From Brevibacillus brevis (GTDB taxonomy: Bacteria; Bacillota; Bacilli; Brevibacillales; Brevibacillaceae), in contig NZ_CP134050.1 in the NCBI RefSeq assembly GCF_031583145.1, positions 3,237,501 through 3,301,500 of the forward strand: a stretch of DNA of 64,000 bases, written 5' to 3'. Below are positions 15,107 to 23,832 of this stretch, piece after piece (the first letter of the stretch is position 1; every line of letters begins with the position of its first letter). Made by a program: the position numbers and the translations under genes. The notes beneath the pieces were generated by a model. The model had not been told where the DNA came from and searched no databases. It worked only from the letters and a program-made list of their open reading frames with translations.

Positions 15107-16564
15107 GTCTGTAAAATAACTTGTGTAAACTCTCAACCTCTAAACTACAATTAGTATTAGAAAGGTTGGGAGATTTTTATGATGTCAAAAGAGCAGATCA
15201 AGCAGTGGATCAAGGAGAAAAACATGAAGTCAGTGGACGATGTTCAGTCAGCGTTAAAGGATCTATTCGCAGACACGATCCAGGAATGCTGGAAGCTGAA
15301 ATCGAGTCCTCTCTTGGATACGCTAAGCATGACATGAAAAACAAGCGGACAACCAACAGCCGAAATGGATACAGCAAGAAAACTGTCCGTTCCGAATACG
15401 GGGATGTTGACATCCAAGTCCCTCGAGATCTAGACGGTGATTTTGAGCCGAACATTGTAAAGAAACATCAATCCAATGTGACAGGGATCGAAGATCAGAT
15501 TCTTGCCCTCTATGCCAAAGGCGTATCCACACGCGATATCCACGACCATCTGCAGCAGTTCTATGGCATCGACGTCTCACCAACGCTCATATCGAATGTA
15601 ACGAATAAGATTGTGCCGATGATCAAAGAGTGGCAAAACCGCCCCTTGCAAGCGGTTTATGCTGTTGTTTTCCTTGACGCCATTCACTTTAAGGTAAAAC
15701 AGGACGGAGCTATCGTCAATAAAGCCGCCTATATGGTAATTGGTATTGACCTTGACGGTCATAAAGATGTGCTTGGGATATGGATTGGGGAGAACGAATC
15801 GGCGAAATTCTGGCTGCATGTACTCAATGAACTGAAAAATCGTGGGGTCCAGGATATTCTCATCACAAGCGTCGATAACCTTCGTGGTTTTACAGAAGCC
15901 ATTTCAGCATGTTATCCGAAGACGGAGATTCAGAAATGTGTCATCCATCAAATTCGAAATTCCATAAAGTACGTTTCCTATAAGGATCTAACAAAGATTA
16001 CGTCCGAGCTGAAACCCATTTATAAAGCTCCAACGGAGCAAGCCGCGTTAGAAGAGCTCGAGCAGTTTGAGCAAACCTGGGGCAGTAAATATCCCTTAAT
16101 GGTTCGTTCCTGGCGGAATAACTGGGACGAAATTGCCACCTTCTTTAAATATCCCCCAGAGATTCGAAAGCTGATCTATACAACCAACGTCATCGAGAGT
16201 TATCATCGACAGCTTCGAAAGGTGACAAAGGGAAAAACCATGTTTCCTACAGACGATGCTCTTATGAAGATGCTGTATCTCGTAACCATAGATGTTCTGC
16301 GAAAGTGGACGGGACGAGTCCAGAACTGGAGCCAGATTCTCTTACAGCTATCTGTTTTCTTTGAGGATCGTGTACAACCGTACATCCGCTAACCAATGAA
16401 AGGCTTCATCCCCATAGGGATTTTCTTTCTCTCCACCAATGCGTCCAGGGTTCGCTTCGCCTTACGCCCTTGACTCTATTGGCTTCGTAAAAGACGTCTC
16501 AATTAGGGGGAGGAAACCTTTTCATATATCGGTTGATTGAGTTTACACAAAAATCTTGACAGAC
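15107..16564 (+). mobile_element. IS256-family insertion sequence
   Basis: Imperfect 26-bp terminal inverted repeats start with GTCTGT and end with TTGTGTAAACTC (15107-15132 and, inverted, 16539-16564; about 21 of 26 match). One transposase gene lies inside, inactivated by a frameshift. I see no clear 8-9 bp target duplication. Its right end cuts a crotonase-like gene, leaving only a fragment. Confidence 0.85.
15179..16392 (+). pseudogene. IS256-family transposase with an N-terminal frameshift
   Basis: The start ATG at 15179 begins MMSKEQIKQWIKEKN and the frame stays homologous to IS256 transposases up to ADTIQE. At about 15285 the homology moves to the -1 frame with MLEAEIESSLGYAKHDM. Restoring one A (CAG GAA ATG CTG) would join them, so a single-base deletion is the likely cause. 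The downstream part is complete: VFLDAIHFKVKQDG holds the first acidic residue of the DDE triad, and the C-terminal block has TTNVIESYHRQLRKVTKGK. The element is probably not autonomous. Confidence 0.85.
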
Positions 16565-16789
16565 CCCCCCTTTTCGTCCGACCGAGCGGAACAGTACAGG
16601 CATCACGACTATCGCCCACAATTTACCAACCGTATCCCGGTAAATCCCAAGCGGCTTGTCTTTGTCTTCTTGGAGATCCCCTCCCGCGCAAAAATCGTCA
16701 CCTGTATGCGAAAGCAGGATCACCCGCGCTTCAGGATCGGCACCTCGCAGCCGGAAAGCGTTCAGGATGGATATTGTATTGTTCATCAA
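16565..16789 (-). pseudogene. Crotonase (enoyl-CoA hydratase family) fragment
   Basis: The minus strand encodes NAFRLRGADPEARVILLSH and DDFCAGGDLQ, the conserved first half of the crotonase oxyanion-hole region. The homology stops about 60 residues later at the IS256 end (16564), and no continuation is visible on the other side of the IS. The extreme N-terminus is also missing. It is a relic of an additional acyl-CoA gene next to the catabolic cluster. Confidence 0.7.
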
Positions 16790-16960
16790 ATCGAATGTAA
16801 GTTTACATCTGTAATGTAGAATGGTTGCCTCCTTTAGAATGCGTAACTGACGTTCTTGATCCTGTCTTTTCGGAACAACAAAAAAGAAGCTGTCATGGAC
16901 GACAACAGCTTCTAAAGGAACCTTGCATGCTCCTATTCACGTTATTACATATAGTCCTCC

Positions 16961-17506
16961 TTACAGATTTCTCTCCAAGAGTCTCCCCAGTTGCTCAGCC
17001 AAGACTTTATGATGAATGGGTCTTCCATTCGCAAACCACCATTCTACTAAGCCGACTTGTGCAGCTGCGATAAAATGAACGAGTACGTCTTTACGAAAAC
17101 CCTCGTTCTTTCCTTGTGAAACATCTACCTCTTTGGTAACCTCTTCAATCAAGTAATTCAAAAATCGTTTGTGAAAATAAGGAGCTCCCTTACTGGTTAA
17201 CATCAACGAAAAGAAGGAATAATGTTCTTCAAAGTATGCGGTCCAGATCTGAGTTGCCTCTATATATTCCAAGTCTGCTGTAACCTCACACACTTCCCGA
17301 AGCTGATTGATATGAGACTCGATCAGTTTGTCCAAGAGGTCATATTTATCCATATAATGAAGATAGATCGTTCCTCGGCTTACATTTGCTTTATCCGAGA
17401 TATCTTGAATGGTAATTTCGTCAAAGTTTTTATCAGACATTAGCTCAATCACCGCATTCCTTAGAGCCTCTTGTGTTTTTTGTATTCTTCTATCCACTTT
17501 TGTCAT
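16961..17506 (-). CDS. TetR/AcrR-family transcriptional regulator
   Basis: This 181-residue regulator has an N-terminal helix-turn-helix (ITIQDISDKANVSRGTIYLHY, residues about 31-51), preceded by RRIQKTQEALRNAVIEL. The C-terminal ligand domain resembles the TetR_C_7/YcfQ-like group (WWFANGRP near residue 157). The ATG at 17506 follows AAAGGGG. It is divergent from the broken hydrolase at 17749, which it may once have controlled. A GTTGATT-N4-AATCAAC palindrome (17628-17645) in the shared intergenic region is a candidate operator. It does not match the ACCGGTT-type sites of the main cluster. Confidence 0.85.
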   Translation of the reverse strand: MTKVDRRIQKTQEALRNAVIELMSDKNFDEITIQDISDKANVSRGTIYLHYMDKYDLLDKLIESHINQLREVCEVTADLEYIEATQIWTAYFEEHYSFFSLMLTSKGAPYFHKRFLNYLIEEVTKEVDVSQGKNEGFRKDVLVHFIAAAQVGLVEWWFANGRPIHHKVLAEQLGRLLERNL

Positions 17507-17627
17507 AAAGTTGGCCCCTTTCTTAGGAAGATAATAAACAACTAATACGAATTTGTTCAGTGTTGTACAAACGGCGTAATTCTAACCATAGAAGGTTTTC
17601 TGTATCTGCTTATAATAATAAACATAA

Positions 17628-17645
17628 GTTGATTAATGAATCAAC
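17628..17645. promoter_or_regulatory. Candidate operator palindrome between the TetR and hydrolase genes
   Basis: GTTGATTAATGAATCAAC has perfect 7-bp arms around 4 nt. It follows a TATAAT-like stretch at 17611 in the divergent intergenic region. The link to the adjacent TetR protein is an inference from position. Confidence 0.35.
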
Positions 17646-17748
17646 GTTAGTTATCTTTCTTGCTATCGTATTTCATCAAAAGAAGGAAATCATCAAGGGA
17701 ACGATTATGATGTGTGAAAAAAACAATAAAACGATAAGGAGAAGTAAG

Positions 17749-18080
17749 ATGAAAAAATCCATCACATTTCAAAATAGCTCTATTACAATGGCGGGAGATC
17801 TCTACTTGCCATAAGGATTTAATGAAAATAATCAGTATGCAGCAATCGTTACGGCCCATCCCGGCGGAGGTGTAATGGAACAAATTGCTGGCTTGTATGC
17901 CCAAAGCCTTGCCAACCAAGGATTTGTCGCTTTAGCATTTGATGCGTCTCATCAGGGAGAAAGTGGTGGGGAGCCCGTTTGCTTGAAGATCCTATCGCTC
18001 GAGTGGAGGATGTGCGGTGACCAAGCTAACAGAGTTCTTTGGAAAGCACGTATAAGAAGAAATGCCCTTAACAGCAAGTG
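17749..18080 (+). pseudogene. Broken alpha/beta hydrolase, paralogue of the gene at 49.8 kb
   Basis: The ATG at 17749 has AAGGAGAAG upstream. The product begins MKKSITFQNSSITMAGDLYL, close to the intact hydrolase at 49790-50713. A TAA at 17812 interrupts the frame after residue 21. The homologous frame then continues through [19 protein letters not shown] and [14 protein letters not shown] frameshift follows near 17980, after which [13 protein letters not shown] appears in another frame and ends at a TGA. The C-terminal two-thirds, including the nucleophile region, are missing. It is clearly a pseudogene. Confidence 0.85.
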
Positions 18081-18082
18081 AA

Positions 18083-18125
18083 GGAAAAAGCCGTTTTCCA
18101 GTTTAATAGGAAAACGGCTTTTTCC
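18083..18125. terminator. Strong bidirectional terminator hairpin
   Basis: GGAAAAAGCCGTTTTCC and GGAAAACGGCTTTTTCC are perfect 17-bp inverted repeats around a 9-nt loop, with A/T-rich stem ends. It lies at the end of the broken hydrolase gene. Confidence 0.8.
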
Positions 18126-18437
18126 ATGGATACCATATGCGATTATTGAACGGTTTGGTCCATCTATTGCAACATCCCATAGAAAACGACAGACGCTCGT
18201 TCGCGACTGCCGTCGTTATTTCAACTGCCTATCTCGTTGTTGAATCGATTTAGCAGCGTCCTCTCTAAACAGTTGCATTAGCTAGCAATTTACCTTTCTC
18301 CCCATTGCTTTTTCGCCTAGCCGTTGATGAATTCCAACTGGTTGGGATCGAGTCGGTCCCAAAGACAGAGCTTACTACAATGAAATCGAATTTTCCCCCG
18401 CTCTTAATCCTAGGAGTGTTCCCTTCCAAAATCTAAC
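18126..18437. other. Intergenic region at the left end of the catabolic cluster
   Basis: About 310 bp. I see no gene and no clear terminator for the 19253-18438 crotonase gene. Confidence 0.4.
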
Positions 18438-19253
18438 TTATTTAAAAATTGGTGTTCGCTTTTCGGAAATAGCCTTTATTCCTTCATGGTAATCATCCAA
18501 CTCGGTTACAATCCCCATAGCAGATGAGATATAATCGAGAGAACTCCGAAGGTCCATCCGTAATCCTTGATAAACGGCTCTTTTGATAAAGCGCATGACT
18601 TCCTGCGGCCCTTCCACCAATTTTTGGATATAACTCTCAACAAAATCATCTAGTTCCTTATCGGGAACCACATGAGTGACCAAGCCCAATTTTTTAGCCT
18701 CTTCCGCTGACACGAAATCTCCTGTCCAAAGCATTTCCAGAGCCTTATCCAAGCCGATCAGTCGGGGTAACAGAAAAGCGCCTCCATCCCCGGGAACAAT
18801 ACCTGCCTTTACATAGCTCTCCGCCATTTTGGTGCTCTGAGCAGCAATGCGGATATCGCAAGCAAGAGCCATGTCCAACCCTGCGCCAATGGCCAATCCA
18901 TGAATGACTGCGATTACGGGCTTATCAATCTCTTGGAGGATGAGAGGGATTCGCTGTACTCTCTTCCACAAGCTATTTTTGCGCGCCAAAGCGTTCGTAA
19001 CCAAGTCACCAGCATCTGTATTGTTATAGAGAAACCCTTCTCCATTGATCATCGATTTGACGTCCCCGCCGGAGCAAAAGGCGCGTCCATTCCCGTTTAA
19101 CAAAACAACCCGAATATCGTCTGAATCGCGAACCGTCTCCAGCGCATCAATCCACAAATCAATCATTTCCGTACTAAAGGCATTGAGCTTGTCCGGCCGA
19201 TTCAAGGTAATACGGGCTATCCCGTTCTCCACTGAAAAAAGCAGATCACTCAT
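18438..19253 (-). CDS. Crotonase-family enoyl-CoA hydratase/isomerase with atypical active site
   Basis: This 271-residue crotonase has oxyanion-hole motifs GRAFCSGGDV (near residue 60) and HGLAIGAGLDMALACD (near residue 117). In classical hydratases two glutamates occur in GGGCE and GQPE; here those positions are Asp (GAGLD) and Tyr (AESY). IVPGDGGAFLLPRLIG is closer to PaaG-type isomerases and related family members. It may therefore isomerise or add water to an unusual acyl-CoA. The ATG at 19253 has AAAGGAG 8 nt upstream. It is the last gene of the operon starting with the monooxygenase, 32 nt after an acyl-CoA dehydrogenase. Confidence 0.85.
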   Translation of the reverse strand: MSDLLFSVENGIARITLNRPDKLNAFSTEMIDLWIDALETVRDSDDIRVVLLNGNGRAFCSGGDVKSMINGEGFLYNNTDAGDLVTNALARKNSLWKRVQRIPLILQEIDKPVIAVIHGLAIGAGLDMALACDIRIAAQSTKMAESYVKAGIVPGDGGAFLLPRLIGLDKALEMLWTGDFVSAEEAKKLGLVTHVVPDKELDDFVESYIQKLVEGPQEVMRFIKRAVYQGLRMDLRSSLDYISSAMGIVTELDDYHEGIKAISEKRTPIFK

Positions 19254-19285
19254 CTCTTCCACTCCTTTTCATCAAAACCGCTAGC

Positions 19286-20350
19286 TTACGATCGAGTAAG
19301 GAAAGGCCATAGTCCATCGCGGCCGTTTTCCATGTATTCTTCTGCCAATTTTTCCGACCACTCGGTCTCTGTCCCAAATTCGTCTCTCCAAGACCATAGG
19401 CGACGGGTCGTTTGATGAAGGGTATGCTCATAAGTGAAACCAATCGCACCATGAATTTGATGAGCCATAGGCGATGCTGCCCCTACCGCTTCATTGATTT
19501 TGATCTTCGACATCGCAATTTCCTGTGATAAGAATCCGTTTTGAAAAGCTTGAACCGCGTAATCGGCGGCTGTGCTTGCAGCAGCTGATTCTCCTGCCAG
19601 CAAGGCGAGTTGATGCTGAACAGCCTGGAAACGGTGAAGCGGTTTGCCAAACTGGGTTCGTTCTGTCACATACGTCGCACATAATTCCAGCAACCGCTCA
19701 AGGGCACCCGCCATCATGACTATTCGAGCAACCGCTCCGCTGTATAAAAGCTTGTTGACGACCGTCTTCGCATCTACGGGAATCACCCGGCACTCCTTAA
19801 CCAACCGATCCTCAAAGATCACGTTATCTCTCGCTTCCCCAGCGAGATTTTTTCCGTGCTCAATTCTTCCCTGCTCGGGGGAGATCAGGACCAAAACATC
19901 CTCCGAGTCGGTTCTTCCTAGCATGATCATCCGTTTGGCAAATCGTGCCCATGGAACAAAATTCGCTTTCCCAGAGATCACCCAGCCGTCCTCTTGCTTC
20001 TGCAAATAAACCCCATTTTCACTGCCAGGATATGCGACCGTAATCGGTTCATCGAAAACCTGCTCGCCTAGATCCGCCAACAGCCAGTTACCCAAGAAGG
20101 TCTCTGCCAATGGCACAGGAGCGGAATATTTCCCTGCTAGGCGGAGAATGCTGAAAGCATCCAGGTAGCTGCAGCCATTGCCTCCCAACTCCTCCGGAAC
20201 GCCAACGGTTATCATCCCTGAGTCTGCAAGTGTACACCACAACTTAGCAGCCCAAATTCCTTGCTCTGATTCATTAACCAATTCTTTCGTACAAACATCC
20301 TTTAATATTTTCGTTGTAGATTGCATCAGCATTTGTGTGATGTCATTCAT
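19286..20350 (-). CDS. Acyl-CoA dehydrogenase, partner subunit
   Basis: This is a 354-residue flavin acyl-CoA dehydrogenase. It has the N-terminal helical region with VGVPEELGGNGCSYLDA, a shortened middle beta domain, and C-terminal ERTQFGKPLHRFQAVQH and QIHGAIGFTYEHTLH, which shape the FAD site. Its ATG overlaps the stop of the preceding dehydrogenase by 4 nt. Such back-to-back unequal dehydrogenase pairs form alpha2-beta2 enzymes in actinobacterial steroid catabolism; that this pair does so is an inference. Electrons would go to the EtfAB pair encoded upstream in the same operon. Confidence 0.88.
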   Translation of the reverse strand: MNDITQMLMQSTTKILKDVCTKELVNESEQGIWAAKLWCTLADSGMITVGVPEELGGNGCSYLDAFSILRLAGKYSAPVPLAETFLGNWLLADLGEQVFDEPITVAYPGSENGVYLQKQEDGWVISGKANFVPWARFAKRMIMLGRTDSEDVLVLISPEQGRIEHGKNLAGEARDNVIFEDRLVKECRVIPVDAKTVVNKLLYSGAVARIVMMAGALERLLELCATYVTERTQFGKPLHRFQAVQHQLALLAGESAAASTAADYAVQAFQNGFLSQEIAMSKIKINEAVGAASPMAHQIHGAIGFTYEHTLHQTTRRLWSWRDEFGTETEWSEKLAEEYMENGRDGLWPFLTRS

Positions 20351-21501
20351 TGTCCGATTACCCCCTTTGCCACAATACCACGAAGTATTTCAGTAGTACC
20401 TCCGCGTAGTGTAAATCCAGGGGAATGTAGAATCGATTCTGCCATAAATTTATCAAACTGAGAAGACGAAGTGATCGATGGAGAGCACGCCACCAACAGA
20501 CGGGCTACCTCAGCAACCTGCTGTTCAAATTTTGTCCCCATATCTTTTACCAAAGCGGCTACTAAATCTGGTGTTACTCCTTGTTCCAACATATTTGCAA
20601 TACCAATAGACATTTGACGCAAGGTCCATAGACGGGATAGCATGGGACTGACTTGGGCGATTAAGCGTTTGTCACCCTTTTCCCTGAGGGCCCTTAGCAA
20701 TTCTTCCAGCAAAGGAAATGTACTTAGAAAACGTTCAGGACCGCTGCGTTCGTAAGCCAGCTCAGCCATACCCTGTTTCCATCCATTTCCGATCTGGCCA
20801 ACAACCATCTCATCAGGAATAAACACGTTATCGAAGAATACCTCATTGAAATGATGTTCCCCGGTCATTAGTTCGATCGGGCGAATCGTAACTCCAGGAG
20901 CCGCTAAGTCCACCAATAGCTGACTCATTCCTTCATGCCGTTTTTCCGGATTCATCGGCGAAGTCCGGCAAAGGGTAATCATATAGTGAGCATGGTGGGC
21001 ACCACTGGTCCACGTTTTGCTTCCATTGAGAACCCAGCCGCCTTCTACTTTAACCGCCCTCGAACTTACGGCAGCCAGATCCGAACCGGCATTGGGTTCG
21101 CTTAGTCCAATGGCAAAGAAACATTCTCCTTTGGCGATTTGGGGAAGGAAGAACTCCTTCTGATGTTCCGTTCCAAATTTCAAGAGCAATGGGCCGGTTT
21201 GGCGATCCGCAATCCAATGGGCAGATACCGGGGCTCCCGCTGCCAATAATTCTTCAATGACGACATATCTTTCAATGGATGAACGTTCATGTCCACCATA
21301 ACGTTTCGGCCATGTCATCCCGATCCAACCGCGTTCCCCCAACATACGGGAAAATTCAGCCGAATATCCACTCAGCCAGCTGTCACATCTGGGTTGAATG
21401 GTTCCTTTCTCAAGCTCTTGAAAGATAAATTCCCGTATTTCCCTTCTTACTTTTCTGATTTCTTCAGAAAGTTCTACGACCGGTAATTGTAAACTTTTCA
21501 T
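20347..21501 (-). CDS. Acyl-CoA dehydrogenase
   Basis: This 384-residue acyl-CoA dehydrogenase carries WPKRYGGHERS, the FAD/substrate block FAIGLSEPNAGSDLAAVSS near residue 130, WVLNGSKTWTSGAHHA, and the C-terminal GGTTEILRGIVAKG that closes the FAD site. The family oxidises acyl-CoA to 2-enoyl-CoA. The ATG at 21501 is preceded by a GAAGCGAATG-type weak ribosome site. It is tightly linked to the next dehydrogenase (ATGA overlap), suggesting a hetero-oligomer. FadE-like members of this kind often act on bulky or branched acyl-CoAs. Confidence 0.9.
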   Translation of the reverse strand: MKSLQLPVVELSEEIRKVRREIREFIFQELEKGTIQPRCDSWLSGYSAEFSRMLGERGWIGMTWPKRYGGHERSSIERYVVIEELLAAGAPVSAHWIADRQTGPLLLKFGTEHQKEFFLPQIAKGECFFAIGLSEPNAGSDLAAVSSRAVKVEGGWVLNGSKTWTSGAHHAHYMITLCRTSPMNPEKRHEGMSQLLVDLAAPGVTIRPIELMTGEHHFNEVFFDNVFIPDEMVVGQIGNGWKQGMAELAYERSGPERFLSTFPLLEELLRALREKGDKRLIAQVSPMLSRLWTLRQMSIGIANMLEQGVTPDLVAALVKDMGTKFEQQVAEVARLLVACSPSITSSSQFDKFMAESILHSPGFTLRGGTTEILRGIVAKGVIGQ

Positions 21502-21579
21502 TCGCTTCTCACCCCACTTTGAATGGTTCCGTTAACATGGCTGGCATGAATCCTTCTTCCACTAGGAAGCTGCCTATTT

Positions 21580-21915
21580 TTATGCTTCAATCCCTTTGGA
21601 AAACATTTCCTTTGCAACCATAATGGCAGACATCGCCTTTGGCCATCCGGCGTAAAAAGCAAGATGAGTGATGACTTCAATCAGTTCTTCTTCGGAGAGA
21701 CTGTTTTCTTTCGCCAAATTCAAATGAAATTTCAGTTGCTCCGTATTGCCACCAGTTACCAAAGAAGCAATGGTAATTAAGCTGCGATCGCGGTTCGAAA
21801 GCTGCTCGCGCTCCCACAAATCTCCAAACAGAACATCATCGGTAAATCGTACTAGCTTTGGAGCGAAATCTCCTATCATTTTCTCGGCGGCAGAAGGTTC
21901 TTTTGTATTGGACAT
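21580..21915 (-). CDS. Carboxymuconolactone decarboxylase (CMD/AhpD)-family protein
   Basis: This is a 111-residue single-domain CMD-family protein, matching the usual length of gamma-carboxymuconolactone decarboxylase. It contains RDRSLITIASLVTGGNTEQLKFHLNLA and EVITHLAFYAGWPKAMSA, the family helices. There is no CxxC, so it is unlikely to be an AhpD-type reductase. The ATG follows AAGAAAGGAGG. It sits inside the operon between etfA and the dehydrogenases. The family includes decarboxylases and proteins of unknown function, so the reaction is not assigned. Confidence 0.82.
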   Translation of the reverse strand: MSNTKEPSAAEKMIGDFAPKLVRFTDDVLFGDLWEREQLSNRDRSLITIASLVTGGNTEQLKFHLNLAKENSLSEEELIEVITHLAFYAGWPKAMSAIMVAKEMFSKGIEA

Positions 21916-21993
21916 TTTTTTCCTCCTTTCTTCTTACCTGATAAATCAATTCGCACCAACTCATAGTTCCGGTGCACGAAGTAGTGGAGCCAT

Positions 21994-22977
21994 TTAGGAT
22001 GAAACAGCAGCTTCGCTCAAAACTTTTTTACATTCTTCCGTCAATAAAGGTACGACCTCAAACAAATCTCCGACAATCCCATAGTCCGCCAGCTGGAAAA
22101 TAGGTGCCTCAGGATCTTTGTTTATAGCGACGATTACTTTGGAGTTTGACATCCCTGCTACGTGCTGAATCGCACCTGAAATTCCGCAAGCAATGTACAA
22201 ATCAGGCGTGACCACTTTCCCCGTTTGTCCAATCTGCATGGAATAATCACAATATTCTGCATCGCATGCACCGCGAGATGCCCCTACCGCTCCACCTAAC
22301 ACATCAGCTAACGCTTGTAACGTTTGAAACCCCTCCGCACCTTTCACCCCGCGACCTCCAGAGACGACGACTTTCGCTTCACTTAAATCGACTCCGCCAA
22401 CCGCTTTGCGCACCACTTCTTTCACGATTGTCCGCAGGTCCTTAATCGTAGGTTGGAAGGATACGATTTCGGTTCGTACAGGTGACTCTTTCACTGCGAA
22501 GTTGTTCGCACGTAGGGTAGCAAAGAGTATACCTTTCTTGAAGCTCTTTTTTTGGAAGGCCTTCCCTGCGTAGATCGGACGGGTAAAGATGACATTCCCA
22601 TCCACGGATTCAACTCCCGTACAATCGGTAACTAGACCCGCTCCCAATCGGGCGGATGCTCTTGGAGCCAAATCTTTGCCGACACCTGTATGTCCCATTA
22701 AGACTACTTCGGCCCCTACCTCTTGAATCAATTGAACGAGCGCTTGGGTGTAAGCGTCTGTCGTATATACGGACAGGCTTGCCTCCGTACTGGTATACAG
22801 CTTATGTGCGCCGTACAGGGAAATCTCCGAAAGAATTTCTGTAGAATCATCCCCAAATAAAGCTGCGATAATCTCTTCTCCATCAGCAATCTGCTGGGCA
22901 ACGGATAAAGCTTCCAATGATACCTGGCGCAACTTTCCATCTTTCACTTCTGTCAAAATGAGTACTTTTCTCCCCAT
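21994..22977 (-). CDS. etfA: Electron transfer flavoprotein alpha subunit
   Basis: This 327-residue ETF alpha subunit binds FAD. The C-terminal FAD domain shows GGRGVKGAEGF, GASRGACDAEYCDYSMQIGQ near residue 243, and the block with CGISGAIQH and INKDPEAPIF. It accepts electrons from acyl-CoA dehydrogenases and passes them to the quinone pool. It starts 12 nt after etfB and precedes the dehydrogenase pair in the same operon, so it is probably dedicated to this pathway. Confidence 0.95.
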   Translation of the reverse strand: MGRKVLILTEVKDGKLRQVSLEALSVAQQIADGEEIIAALFGDDSTEILSEISLYGAHKLYTSTEASLSVYTTDAYTQALVQLIQEVGAEVVLMGHTGVGKDLAPRASARLGAGLVTDCTGVESVDGNVIFTRPIYAGKAFQKKSFKKGILFATLRANNFAVKESPVRTEIVSFQPTIKDLRTIVKEVVRKAVGGVDLSEAKVVVSGGRGVKGAEGFQTLQALADVLGGAVGASRGACDAEYCDYSMQIGQTGKVVTPDLYIACGISGAIQHVAGMSNSKVIVAINKDPEAPIFQLADYGIVGDLFEVVPLLTEECKKVLSEAAVSS

Positions 22978-22989
22978 TACTTTTCCCCC

Positions 22990-23757
22990 TTAGACCACTT
23001 TGGCTTCTGTACGTAGTAATTGGGCAAGCTCATAAACCTGCTGATTCAGGTCACCCTGCAATATGCGTCCTGCCTGTTTTTTTACGGGCAAATACTGATC
23101 GACGACCATCGTTCGCGACTGCGATTCTTCTTCAGATAAGCCAAGATCGGCGATTGAAATAATTTCCAATGGCATTTTCTTCGCTTTCATAATTCCGGGC
23201 AGGGACGGATAACGAGGTTCATTCAACCCTTGTTGGGCTGTAACTAACACCGGCAAGGAGACCTCAATCATTTCCAGATCCCCTTCTACGTCTCGTTCGA
23301 CGGCTGCCTTTCTATCCACGAGTACGAGTTTCGTTATGCTCGTGACATGGGCAATGTCCAATTCTTCTGCAACACGGACAGCTACTTGACCGGATCCCGA
23401 ATCCACCGCCATATTCCCTCCAAGGATCAGGTCAAACGGACGATTACGTATCGCTGCCGCTAACCATTTCGCGACAGAGAATTCATCGTATTCTCCGACT
23501 CCCGGCTCAATCCGCACAGCTTTATCCGCCCCCATCGCCAACGCCGTACGAAGTGCATTCTCAGAACGTGAAGGACCAACTGTTAAGACCGTAACCTCTC
23601 CACCGTTTTTTTCCTTTACTCTCACAGCTTCTTCGATGGCATATTCGTCATAGGGATTGATGACAAATTCTACACCTTCTTCACTGATTCTGCCATTTTG
23701 GATGGAAACTTTTTCCTCAGTATCAAACGTCTGTTTTGTCAAAACCAAAATATTCAT
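22990..23757 (-). CDS. etfB: Electron transfer flavoprotein beta subunit
   Basis: This 255-residue ETF beta subunit is the partner of EtfA. The ATG at 23757 follows AGAAGGTGAG and gives the usual N-terminus MNILVLTKQTFDTEEK; the longer open frame has no ribosome site. Family features are NPYDEYAIEEAVR near residue 34, VTVLTVGPSRSENALRTALA, and the C-terminal PSLPGIMKAKKMPL. It lies 75 nt after the monooxygenase. Confidence 0.94.
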   Translation of the reverse strand: MNILVLTKQTFDTEEKVSIQNGRISEEGVEFVINPYDEYAIEEAVRVKEKNGGEVTVLTVGPSRSENALRTALAMGADKAVRIEPGVGEYDEFSVAKWLAAAIRNRPFDLILGGNMAVDSGSGQVAVRVAEELDIAHVTSITKLVLVDRKAAVERDVEGDLEMIEVSLPVLVTAQQGLNEPRYPSLPGIMKAKKMPLEIISIADLGLSEEESQSRTMVVDQYLPVKKQAGRILQGDLNQQVYELAQLLRTEAKVV

Positions 23758-23832
23758 ACTACTCACCTTCTCTGGATAAATTTCACACAGACTCGATAAG
23801 CACCACATTTACAAAAATGGCAGCTGCAATTT

